In this document: in pieces, positions 1 to 5,190 of the stretch | Position numbering within the stretch: the first letter of the stretch is position 1 | Layout: each line of letters opens with the position of its first letter | Assembly: GCA_031552315.1 (NCBI GenBank) | Contig: JAVBMP010000158.1 | Span: 1 to 5,593, forward strand | Direction: 5' to 3' | Source of the DNA: JAVBMP01 sp031552315 | GTDB lineage: Bacteria > Desulfobacterota > Desulfovibrionia > Desulfovibrionales > Desulfovibrionaceae | Length of the DNA stretch: 5,593 bases | Position numbers and translations under genes: made by a program | Notes under the pieces: generated by a model | What the model was told of the DNA's origin: nothing | Seen by the model: only the letters and a program-made list of their open reading frames with translations | Database searches by the model: none

Positions 1-1029
1 GTCTTTGCCGTAGAATACCGGCTGGTCAATGAACACCGGCGGAATTTCCGGGTGAATTCTTATGGCGTCCGGGGCCAGGGTTTCAATGGCGGTGGCGTAT
101 TCCGGCAGTTGTTCCAGTTCGCACTTTACCAGTTTGGCGGCGGCTCTGGCCTGTTCACGGGTTTCCGCAACAACCAGGGCAATCGGGTCGCCCCAGCGGA
201 AGACTTTTTTATCCAGCAGCAGGGGGCGTTCCATGCCGGGGTGCTTGGCGCGGGGGTGCTTTACCGGGAAGAGTATGCGGTTAACGCCCTTTACGTCTTT
301 GTGGGTAAGCACTTTTACCACGCCGGGGGCCTTTTCCGCCTCTGACGTGTCTATGCTGATGATGTTGGCGTGGCTTGTGCCGGGCAGCACCAAAGCCGCT
401 TCAAGGAAGCCGGGGGTTTTGCTGGCCAGGTCATCGCCGTAATCGGCCTGCCCCAAAACTTTGGCAAGGGCCGCCGGGCGGGGAGAAAAGCGGGAATTGT
501 AGATGCGGCCGCTTTCCGGTATGGCAAACTGGAGCTGTTCAATGGTTTTTTCACCGCGCAGCACGGCGGCGGCGTCCATAACCGCGTCCACAAGCTGGTT
601 GTAGCCGGTGCAGCGGCAGGCGTTGCGGTTTTTTTGGAACCAGTCGCGCACCTGTTCACGCGTGGGGTTTTTGTTTTCCAGCAACAGCCCGTAGGCGGAA
701 ACTATAAAGCCCGGGGTGCAGAAGCCGCATTGCACGCCGCCGTGCACCATCCAGGCCACCTGCAGAGGGTGCAGGTTGTCGGCGGTGCCGATGCCTTCAA
801 TGGTGATGATGGAACTGTAGTCATCAACGGCTTTCATCTTGCGCACGCATGAACGGGTGACCTTGCCGTCAAGAATTACGGAACACGCGCCGCACTGGCC
901 GGTGCCGCAGCCTACTTTGGTGCCGGTAAGGCCAAGTTTTCTAAGCACGCCGGAAAGGGTATCTTCCGGGTCGCATATGAACATGCGTTCCACACCGTTA
1001 ATAAGCAGAGTTCTTTTTTTGAATCCCAT
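1..1029 (-). CDS. mop: Molybdenum aldehyde oxidoreductase, N-terminal 343 aa (C-terminus outside window)
   Basis: Xanthine-oxidase-family enzyme that oxidises aldehydes to carboxylic acids with a molybdopterin cofactor and two [2Fe-2S] clusters; the D. gigas enzyme is about 907 aa, so over a third is present. The frame is open from ATG at 1029 to the window edge. Residues 1-80 form the plant-ferredoxin-like domain with cluster cysteines C41, C46, C49 and C61 (CGTGQCGAC). Residues 81-160 form the helical second-cluster domain with C101, C104, C138 and C140 (QCGFCTPGF, NACRCTGY). From about residue 186 the start of the Mo-binding part is seen (GQADYGDDLA, HANI, APGVVKVLTHKDVKG). The stretch RDWFQKNRNACRCTGY is nearly that of D. 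gigas Mop as I remember it. GAGGTG (1035-1040) lies 5 nt before the ATG and fixes the start. No signal peptide, so cytoplasmic. The alcohol dehydrogenase upstream could supply its aldehyde. Mo-site residues are outside the window. Confidence 0.95.
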   Translation of the reverse strand, partial: MGFKKRTLLINGVERMFICDPEDTLSGVLRKLGLTGTKVGCGTGQCGACSVILDGKVTRSCVRKMKAVDDYSSIITIEGIGTADNLHPLQVAWMVHGGVQCGFCTPGFIVSAYGLLLENKNPTREQVRDWFQKNRNACRCTGYNQLVDAVMDAAAVLRGEKTIEQLQFAIPESGRIYNSRFSPRPAALAKVLGQADYGDDLASKTPGFLEAALVLPGTSHANIISIDTSEAEKAPGVVKVLTHKDVKGVNRILFPVKHPRAKHPGMERPLLLDKKVFRWGDPIALVVAETREQARAAAKLVKCELEQLPEYATAIETLAPDAIRIHPEIPPVFIDQPVFYGKD

Positions 1030-1060
1030 TATCGCACCTCGTATGGTTTGATCATGCCTT

Positions 1061-1089
1061 GGCAGCTTCCCAGAAATTGGCAAGCTGCC
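1061..1089 (-). promoter_or_regulatory. Hairpin or operator in the mop leader
   Basis: Perfect 8-bp inverted repeat, GGCAGCTT (1061-1068) and AAGCTGCC (1082-1089), with a 13-nt centre. It lies between the candidate -10 box and the ribosome binding site of mop, about 20 nt before the latter. It could be a 5'-UTR stem-loop or a repressor operator. It does not look like the ModE site I know, and I could not match it to the Moco riboswitch. The symmetry is certain; the function is inferred. Confidence 0.5.
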
Positions 1090-1107
1090 CGGCACAGTTT
1101 GTTTGCA

Positions 1108-1113
1108 ATTATA
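1108..1113 (-). promoter_or_regulatory. Candidate -10 box of the mop promoter
   Basis: The minus strand reads a perfect TATAAT here, giving a start near 1100 and a leader of about 70 nt. No recognisable -35 lies 16-18 bp upstream (the sequence there is like ATGGCG), so if real this promoter probably needs an activator. The tandem repeats at 1260-1324 lie about 150-215 bp upstream and are a candidate site for one. Confidence 0.4.
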
Positions 1114-1259
1114 AAAATATCAGAGCATTGCGCCATGTCGAACATGCGGAACATGCCAAGAGGGCGCTACGAGGTGCGGCAAACGCGGAAGAATGAAGGC
1201 GCTGGCAACCGGGGGTTGCGCGGTGTGGAAGTAAAAGACGCAAAAAAAGACAGTTCGGG

Positions 1260-1324
1260 CGAACGCTTCAATTGCATGCGTCAATCGAACGTGTCAATCG
1301 CACGTATCGATCGAACGCATCAAT
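1260..1324. repeat. Tandem array of five 13-bp units
   Basis: Five contiguous 13-mers with no spacers: CGAACGCTTCAAT, TGCATGCGTCAAT, CGAACGTGTCAAT, CGCACGTATCGAT, CGAACGCATCAAT. Consensus on plus is CGAACGYRTCAAT, on minus ATTGAYRCGTTCG. The ends (CG and TCAAT) are the most conserved and the middle varies. The array lies in the gap between two minus-strand enzyme genes, 231-295 bp before the mop start codon. The unit is far shorter than a CRISPR repeat plus spacer. A cooperative regulator-binding array is the favoured reading; a simple-sequence tandem repeat is the alternative. Confidence 0.8.
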
Positions 1325-1329
1325 GCCCG

Positions 1330-1343
1330 CGCCCATATGGGCG
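1330..1343. promoter_or_regulatory. 14-bp perfect palindrome
   Basis: CGCCCATATGGGCG is self-complementary over all 14 bases and starts 6 bp after the last 13-bp unit. It could be a dimeric regulator site. The rest of the gap up to about 1690 shows no gene, only AT-richer sequence with a minor inverted repeat at 1608-1621 (AGGCA-TAAT-TGCCT). Confidence 0.4.
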
Positions 1344-1690
1344 GCAGGGCGCATTCGGCCTGGCTGTCTGCGGTATGGTAAAACCTTGGCGCGCATTTAC
1401 AACATCTCCTTCTCTAACGCGGAAAGCGCACCCGTTTCCAGATACACTCAATGGCTGGCCGTCATGGCGCGTTGGGCGCTTTAGACGGAACAGCTTGGAA
1501 ATGCTCTTTCAATAAAAACCGAACCAAAAAATAACAGGTCTGCCGGTTTATCAAACTTTTTGCCCCGCATTCGGCAGGACGTTTACGGCATGACATATCA
1601 TATTTACAGGCATAATTGCCTAAAAAGCTCAACTTGTCAAGGCGCTGTTCAATAGATGTTTATAAAATTCAAAGATGTCCATAAATTTCC

Positions 1691-1753
1691 CCCTGTTCGC
1701 CGCCAGCGGCAAGGCCGTGGCGGCGGGCAGGAGGGAACAAGCGGGGAACAGGG
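1691..1753 (-). terminator. Nested hairpin directly after the alcohol dehydrogenase stop codon
   Basis: Outer arms CCCTGTTC (1691-1698) and GAACAGGG (1746-1753) are perfectly complementary, the latter abutting the stop codon at 1754-1756. Inside is a GC-rich hairpin with CGCCGCCA (1698-1705) against TGGCGGCG (1718-1725), continued by CGGC/GCCG and a 3-nt loop. No U-tract follows in the minus direction (GGGGGAAATTTATGG), so it is not a textbook intrinsic terminator. It may act as a weak or Rho-assisted terminator, or as an mRNA 3'-end protecting structure. Confidence 0.55.
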
Positions 1754-2911
1754 TTATGCGTCGTAAGCTTCCAGCACTATTTCACGATACAGTTCTTCTG
1801 TAAGGCGGTAGGGGTACTGCTGGCGGTACACGGCCATGTCTTTGGGCATAAGTTTTACAGCTTCTTCAAGCTGTTCCTTGGTTACGCCGCATTCTTTGAT
1901 GCTTTGCAGGCCGGTGGATTTGATGAAGGCGGCCACGTGGGCGGAAACCTTTTCACCAATTTCTTTGGGGGAAAGGCCTTCCGGCAGGTCAAGCCCCATG
2001 GATTCCGCCGCCAGACGGGTGGCCACCGGGTTTTCTTCACCATAAAGCTTCATCAGGCGGGGGAAGCCAACCGCACAGCAAAGGCCGTGGGGCAGGTGGC
2101 ACACCGCGCCTATGGAATGGCCAATGGCGTGGGAGTTGTGGCACAGCGAGGTGTTAATGGCCGCGCCGGCCAGGGTGGCCGCATAGGCCATGCCGCCTCT
2201 GGCTTCCAGGTCTTTAAGGTCTTTTATCAGGCGGGGCAGGTATTTGTGCACCAGGCGCACGGCTTTTTCCGCCATGGCGGTCGCGATCGGTTCCGGGTTG
2301 GGGAAGATGATGGCTTCTACCGCGTGGGTGTAAACGTCAAAGGCGCAAGCCAGCGTGGGCTTGAGCGGAAGGCCGACATAAAGGGTGGGGTCTACAATCG
2401 CCAGGTCAACAAACATGGCCTTGCCGCCCAAGCCGCTTTTAACGTGGGCTGTGGTGTCGGTTATAACCGCGCCGTAGGTCATTTCGCTGCCGGTGCCGGC
2501 AGTGGTGGGTATGGCTATAATCGGGAAGGCGCGTTCATTGGCGTATTTGCCGAACCATGATTTTATAGAGCCGCCGAATTTGGCGCAGACGTTGGCTGTT
2601 TTGGCGGTATCTATGGAGCTGCCGCCGCCAACGGCCACAAAGCCGTTGATGTTGTTTTTTACGGCAATGGCGGCAAGTTCATCAACAACGGTATCCGGCG
2701 GGTCAGGCAAAACGCCATCGAACAGGGTTACATTAATGCCGGCCTGCTTCAGGCTGGCTTCAATCGGGTCAACCACGCCGGAGCCTTTTACGCCCTTGTC
2801 GCATACGATTATGGCGTTGGTTATACCCATGGCTTTGGCTTTTTCACCAACCATGGCGGAAGCGCCTTCACCGGAAAGAACAGGAACCAGAAAACCAGTC
2901 ATTGCTACCAT
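1754..2911 (-). CDS. Iron-containing (group III) NAD(P)-dependent alcohol dehydrogenase
   Basis: A 385-aa protein, close to the usual 380-390 aa of the family, converting primary alcohols to aldehydes with NAD(P). The N-terminal half is the dinucleotide-binding part with GGGSSIDTAK (residues 95-104) and PTTAGTGSE (135-143). The C-terminal helical half holds the metal site. By alignment with E. coli FucO the ligands are D192, H196 (FDVYTH), H261 and H275 (SHAIGHSIGA, LPHG), with conserved H265; all are intact. The start is ATG 2911 because GAGGA lies just upstream (2916-2920) and the protein then begins at the family's usual position. The frame stays open a further 65 codons upstream, but that extension is low-complexity and unlike the family. 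Natural substrate is unknown; ethanol is a fair guess in a Desulfovibrio relative. The mop-like gene 724 bp downstream on the same strand could oxidise the aldehyde product. No signal peptide. Confidence 0.93.
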   Translation of the reverse strand: MVAMTGFLVPVLSGEGASAMVGEKAKAMGITNAIIVCDKGVKGSGVVDPIEASLKQAGINVTLFDGVLPDPPDTVVDELAAIAVKNNINGFVAVGGGSSIDTAKTANVCAKFGGSIKSWFGKYANERAFPIIAIPTTAGTGSEMTYGAVITDTTAHVKSGLGGKAMFVDLAIVDPTLYVGLPLKPTLACAFDVYTHAVEAIIFPNPEPIATAMAEKAVRLVHKYLPRLIKDLKDLEARGGMAYAATLAGAAINTSLCHNSHAIGHSIGAVCHLPHGLCCAVGFPRLMKLYGEENPVATRLAAESMGLDLPEGLSPKEIGEKVSAHVAAFIKSTGLQSIKECGVTKEQLEEAVKLMPKDMAVYRQQYPYRLTEELYREIVLEAYDA

Positions 2912-3130
2912 AAAATCCTCGCAGGGTTTGTGCTGTAAATTGGAAATAATTACTCCAAACACACCAAAGGATGCAGCGCCACTCCCCTGTTCTCCACACA
3001 GATTCCGCTTGGGCGGTGAAAGCATTTTTTGAAGCCAGGCGACCAACGCCATGCGCATCCTTGACGGCATTTTTTTGCGTGGTGACAAAATATCTTTATC
3101 CGTCATTTTCTGTGCTAAATGTGACAGCAG

Positions 3131-3153
3131 GTATTGTCAATATGCCCTGTCAA
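3131..3153 (-). promoter_or_regulatory. Possible -35 region of the alcohol dehydrogenase promoter
   Basis: The minus strand carries two perfect TTGACA hexamers (3153-3148 and 3140-3135), 13 bp apart. The second is followed after 17 bp by TAGCAC, a poor -10 (3 of 6). If used, the leader would be about 200 nt. Between 2912 and 3130 I see no gene and no convincing closer promoter. Confidence 0.3.
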
Positions 3154-3161
3154 GGTATTTT
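3134..3161 (+). promoter_or_regulatory. Candidate plus-strand promoter
   Basis: TTGTCA (3134-3139), a 16-bp spacer, then TATTTT (3156-3161) resemble a sigma-70 promoter directed at the histidine-phosphatase gene. The -10 lies within the left arm of the inverted repeat at 3150-3192, so a protein binding that repeat would block it. The leader would be about 360 nt, which makes this tentative. Confidence 0.25.
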
Positions 3162-3192
3162 TTTCACAACATGCGTGAAAAAAATACCTTGA
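3150..3192. repeat. 18-bp perfect inverted repeat between divergent genes
   Basis: Left arm CAAGGTATTTTTTTCAC (3151-3167) and right arm GTGAAAAAAATACCTTG (3175-3191) are perfect complements around the 7-nt centre AACATGC; T3150 and A3192 add an eighteenth pair. It lies between the divergently read alcohol dehydrogenase and histidine-phosphatase genes. The T-run is inside the stem and no T-run follows either arm, so it is not an intrinsic terminator. Each arm read outward is A-rich followed by CTTGA, like an UP element running into a -35. A shared operator is the simplest reading; a relic of an inverted-repeat element is possible. Confidence 0.75.
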
Positions 3193-3378
3193 AGCAATAT
3201 CGCCATGTTCCGGGCGATTGTGACAAAAAGAATTATTTAAAACAAAGGCCCGGTTCTGCCGGAAGAAGACGCAAAATTATTAATTAAAAAAGAAGTTTAT
3301 TGCCGGAGGCAAAACTTGCGCAAGGAAGCGAATTTTCGTAAAATCATTTTGCCCGCGCGGCATTTTTTGAAACGCGCG

Positions 3379-3488
3379 GCCCGGTATTTGTTTGATATCA
3401 GCCCGGTATTTGCTTGCTATTATCACGGTATTTGCCCAATATACCGCCGGTATTCGCGAATGTTATCCAGATGCCCGCCCGGTATCCG
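3379..3488. repeat. 22-bp phased direct repeat upstream of the histidine phosphatase
   Basis: Four contiguous 22-bp units (3379-3400, 3401-3422, 3423-3444, 3445-3466) share the core CCGGTATTTG, as CCCGGTATTTG twice, CACGGTATTTG and GCCGGTATTCG, each followed by a more variable AT-rich half. A fifth core, CCCGGTATCCG, starts at 3478, 32 bp after the fourth. Spacings of 22, 22, 22 and 32 bp are near whole helical turns, so the cores would face one side of the DNA. The period is not a multiple of three, which argues against a coding repeat. The last core ends 42 bp before the start codon at 3531. Elsewhere in the 2912-3530 gap I see only AT-rich sequence with small inverted repeats (such as ATTTTCGTAAAAT at 3332-3344). 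Confidence 0.75.
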
Positions 3489-3530
3489 CGCCTGCCCCAA
3501 ACCCTCAACAACCTTTACCGGAGCTTGCCC

Positions 3531-4124
3531 ATGCCCCTTATCTACCTGCTGCGGCATGAAAAACCTGAAAACCCCGCCGGACGCAAGCGCTGTCTTGGCT
3601 GGACAGATCCGCCGCTGGGCGCGGAAGGCTTGCAAGGCGCGTTGGCCCTGGCCGCGTATTTTGCCGGTAAAAGGCTTGCCCTGGTTTACCACAGCGGGCT
3701 TGAACGCAGCCGCGCCACAGCCGCCGCCCTTGCTGGCAAGGCGCTGCCCCTGGCGGCGGAACCGCGCCTGCGGGAAATAAACATGGGCGAATGGGATGGC
3801 CTTTATTTTGACGACCTGCGCCGCCAGTTTCCAGAAGCCTGGGCCTGGCGCGGGCAAAACCTGGCTACCCGCCCCGCGCCGGGCGGAGAAAGCTTTGCGG
3901 ACTGCGCGGCCCGCGCCGTGCCCGCCTTCAAGGCCCTGGCGGAAAGGGAAGGGCAAGACATTGCAGTGGTAGCCCACGCCGGGGTAAACCGCTGCATTTT
4001 AAGCGAATTTTTGGGGCGAGACCTGAACAGTTTGCTTGAACTGCCGCAAGACTACGGCTGCGTGAACATAATTGAGCGCGAGGGCGAAAAGTATACGGTG
4101 CTGGAAATAAATTTGCGGTGCTGA
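3531..4124 (+). CDS. Histidine phosphatase superfamily (phosphoglycerate mutase-like) protein
   Basis: A 197-aa protein of the branch that includes alpha-ribazole phosphatase (CobC) and small phosphoglycerate-mutase-like phosphatases; they act through a phosphohistidine. Visible are the N-terminal IYLLRHE (R8, H9), GWTDPPLGAEG (23-33), the second arginine region SGLERSRATAAAL (55-67), the general acid region LREINMGEWDG (80-90, E82) and the C-terminal VVAHAGVNR (146-154, H149). The catalytic set R8, H9, R59, E82 and H149 is intact. Unusually, the family RHG signature reads RHE. The start is ATG 3531, as GGAG lies 7 nt upstream and the protein then begins directly at the first beta strand. Composition is GC-rich (75% in one 60-base line counted). 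No cobalamin or glycolysis gene is adjacent, so the substrate cannot be assigned; the 161 bp to the convergent gene's stop show no strong terminator. Confidence 0.88.
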   Translation: MPLIYLLRHEKPENPAGRKRCLGWTDPPLGAEGLQGALALAAYFAGKRLALVYHSGLERSRATAAALAGKALPLAAEPRLREINMGEWDGLYFDDLRRQFPEAWAWRGQNLATRPAPGGESFADCAARAVPAFKALAEREGQDIAVVAHAGVNRCILSEFLGRDLNSLLELPQDYGCVNIIEREGEKYTVLEINLRC

Positions 4125-4144
4125 CGGGGTGTCAGGCATTACCG

Positions 4145-4285
4145 CTATGTGCTGCGCAGGCGGCATTCATTGCCGTTGTAAAGCGCCTTAGGTTGAGTGC
4201 GGGAAACCCCGGTTTTGCGGGATTTATCATCAATCTGAGTGCGCCCTTTCGTAAAAAGCTTTTGTTCCTTGTCAGAGAACAACAT
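4145..4285 (-). CDS. Possible 46-aa ORF abutting the AT-rich gene (doubtful)
   Basis: The ATG at 4285 immediately follows the TAA at 4288-4286, in the same frame, and runs to TAG at 4145: MLFSDKEQKLFTKGRTQIDD then a basic, otherwise unremarkable tail. There is no Shine-Dalgarno sequence, so expression would need coupling or readthrough. The first 15 codons coincide with the 46-bp segment repeated at 5217-5263, where a similar LFSDKE-x-x-LF-x-x-G frame can be read but soon stops. It is either a decayed gene tail or a non-coding dispersed repeat; I favour the latter. Confidence 0.15.
   Translation of the reverse strand: MLFSDKEQKLFTKGRTQIDDKSRKTGVSRTQPKALYNGNECRLRST
4237..4282 (-). repeat. Dispersed repeat segment, copy A
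   Basis: Read on the minus strand from 4282, the first 18 bases (TTGTTCTCTGACAAGGAA) are identical to plus-strand 5217-5234. Similarity continues with scattered changes through an A-run/T-run (AAAAGCTTTTT) to ACTC at 4240-4237, about 38 of 46 positions by eye. The copies are some 950 bp apart in inverted orientation. Copy A lies just past the stop of the AT-rich gene; copy B lies within the palindromic element at 5191-5339. Confidence 0.7.
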
Positions 4286-4903
4286 TTATTTTTTGACGAT
4301 ACTGTCGAGCAGTTCATATTTTTTACTGAAATTGTTTTTAAAGTACTTAATTCCGTCAGCAGACAGTTTTTGTTCCTCATAGGCCCAGGCCAATAAATAT
4401 TCTTGCAAATCAGAGCTGATGCCTAGCGGCAGCGGGATAAGTTCTTGCGTCTCTATAGTATTGCTTGAAGCGGAGTTTATTATTTTTTTAGCCCGCAGTA
4501 ACAAGGGGTATTCTATCCAATGCTCATAATCTCCTATTTCTCTGACAAGGTTTTCATCATCAAGAATTGAACAAATCACCTCATGCGATACAAGATTGTT
4601 CATGAAGTAATATTTCATGAATTTCCATGACTTGTCATCTTGTTTTAAACTGCCCGCCAGGGCTTTCAAATGTTCATTCTTTTTTACCAGGAAGATAAAA
4701 ACGTAAGATAGAAAATAGCTTGCGTATTCATGCAAACAGCTTCTGTTTTCTTCATAAATATCGGTATCTAAAGCGCATGACAAAAATTTAGTGAACTCTG
4801 TGGGGTTTAGCCAGAGCGCTTCCATTTTGCCTGGTTCCCGGTAAAAAAATTCCAATGCATTTGGCGTAGCAGGTTCAATTTCAACTTTATTGTCAGCGCT
4901 CAT
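4286..4903 (-). CDS. Unrecognised 205-aa protein, AT-rich
   Basis: No family recognised. The ORF starts at ATG 4903, preceded by CGGAG with 5 nt spacing and by a good promoter, and ends in TAA at 4286. The protein is rich in charged and aromatic residues and looks mainly helical. One hydrophobic stretch, YASYFLSYVFIFLV (about residues 60-73), is short for a membrane span and more likely a buried helix. No signal peptide, zinc motif or nuclease or nucleotide-binding motif is visible. Composition stands out: three 60-base lines counted (4441-4620) average about 35% GC, against 58% in a line of the alcohol dehydrogenase and 75% in one of the histidine phosphatase, which suggests recent acquisition. 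It is convergent with the phosphatase gene and flanked on both sides by copies of a dispersed repeat. A cargo or defence-type role is possible but not shown. Confidence 0.8.
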   Translation of the reverse strand: MSADNKVEIEPATPNALEFFYREPGKMEALWLNPTEFTKFLSCALDTDIYEENRSCLHEYASYFLSYVFIFLVKKNEHLKALAGSLKQDDKSWKFMKYYFMNNLVSHEVICSILDDENLVREIGDYEHWIEYPLLLRAKKIINSASSNTIETQELIPLPLGISSDLQEYLLAWAYEEQKLSADGIKYFKNNFSKKYELLDSIVKK

Positions 4904-4933
4904 TTTTACTCCGGCAGTGTGTAATAAGCTGGA

Positions 4934-4962
4934 TTGCCATGTATTTTGGCCGATGGTATTAT
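4934..4962 (+). promoter_or_regulatory. Sigma-70-type promoter, plus strand
   Basis: TTGCCA (4934-4939), a 17-bp spacer and TATTAT (4957-4962) match consensus at 5 of 6 positions in each box. Transcription would start near 4969 and run into the terminator at 5007-5054. There is no plus-strand gene downstream, so the product would be a short RNA. The -10 overlaps that of the opposing promoter. Confidence 0.5.
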
Positions 4963-4986
4963 AGCTTGGAAAGGTATTGCGGTAAA
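4958..4986 (-). promoter_or_regulatory. Promoter of the AT-rich gene, minus strand
   Basis: On the minus strand TTTACC (4986-4981, 4 of 6), a 17-bp spacer and a perfect TATAAT (4963-4958) predict a start near 4951 and a 48-nt leader before the ATG at 4903. The -10 shares five base pairs with the plus-strand promoter's TATTAT, so the site is potentially bidirectional. Confidence 0.6.
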
Positions 4987-5054
4987 GGCCTGTTGCGGTT
5001 GTTTAACGCCCCCCGGCCGTGCGGCTGCGCCGCATGGCCGGGGGGCGTTTTTTT
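4969..5054 (+). ncRNA. Candidate small RNA of about 86 nt
   Basis: A good plus-strand promoter (4934-4962) and a very strong intrinsic terminator (ending 5054) bracket about 38 nt of unstructured sequence plus the terminator hairpin. No start codon with a ribosome binding site and no sensible peptide is seen inside. It could be an independent small RNA or just the terminated by-product of a bidirectional promoter. It does not overlap the AT-rich mRNA except possibly at the start sites. Prediction rests on signals only. Confidence 0.35.
5007..5054 (+). terminator. Strong intrinsic terminator, plus direction
   Basis: Arms CGCCCCCCGGCC (5007-5018) and GGCCGGGGGGCG (5036-5047) pair perfectly over 12 bp. 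They continue inward by a G-U, a U-A and GCGGC/GCCGC to a 3-nt TGC loop, 19 pairs in all, followed by seven T (5048-5054). The opposite strand has only TTAAAC after the hairpin, so termination should be directional, for plus-strand transcripts. Confidence 0.85.
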
Positions 5055-5102
5055 ATAGCGATGTTACGCTTGATTACGCCAAAGTTTGCCGAGGGGTCGC
5101 GT

Positions 5103-5168
5103 GGGGTTCAACCCCCCGCGCGGGTGCCTCCGGGTGCCTAGGGCAGCGCCCCGGGCCGCCGGAGGCAC
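5103..5168. repeat. GC-rich palindromic intergenic repeat
   Basis: GTGCCTCCGG (5124-5133) and CCGGAGGCAC (5159-5168) are perfect 10-bp inverted arms enclosing GGGC-AGC-GCCC (5141-5151). A second small palindrome, GGGGTT-C-AACCCC (5103-5115), precedes them, and CGGGTGCCT is directly repeated at 5121 and 5131. The motif GCCTCCGGCGGCC...GGGGCGCTGCCC resembles REP-like sequences I recall from intergenic DNA of Desulfovibrio relatives, but I cannot verify that here. No gene is visible between 5055 and 5337. Confidence 0.6.
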
Positions 5169-5190
5169 GGCATTTTCTTCCAGCCAGTTC

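Noticed and set aside
1048..1515. 155-codon plus-strand ORF in the gap upstream of mop
   Set aside because: It runs through the 13-bp repeats, has no ribosome binding site, and its translation is Arg/Trp-rich without family character.
3015..3045. Sigma-54-like element on the minus strand (TGGC ... TGC) before the alcohol dehydrogenase
   Set aside because: The GG and GC are 11 bases apart instead of the strict 10, and the rest of the consensus is poor.
2912..3106. 65-codon in-frame N-terminal extension of the alcohol dehydrogenase
   Set aside because: The GAGGA site before ATG 2911 and the family's usual N-terminus support the shorter start; the extension has no resemblance to the family.
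3379..3488. CRISPR array
   Set aside because: The conserved core is about 11 bp, units abut with no unique 30-bp spacers, and no cas gene is present; the same holds for the 13-bp array at 1260-1324.
3316..3780. TTG-initiated ORF with GGAGG seven bases upstream
   Set aside because: It overlaps the histidine-phosphatase gene in another frame and crosses the 22-bp repeats; its Pro/Arg/Cys-rich translation looks like a shadow of GC-rich coding DNA.
4132..4380. 82-codon minus-strand ORF overlapping the end of the AT-rich gene
   Set aside because: It overlaps the AT-rich gene in another frame and has no ribosome binding site; its resemblance to the ORF ending near 5298 merely reflects the shared nucleotide repeat.
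5073..5083. GATTACGCCAA, identical to the start of lacZ-alpha in cloning vectors
   Set aside because: The match is only 11 bases and diverges on both sides; there is no sign of vector sequence.
5102..5120. tRNA T-arm-like sequence (TGGGG TTCAACC CCCCG)
   Set aside because: No anticodon arm, D-arm or matching acceptor strand lies upstream; it is part of a GC-rich palindrome.
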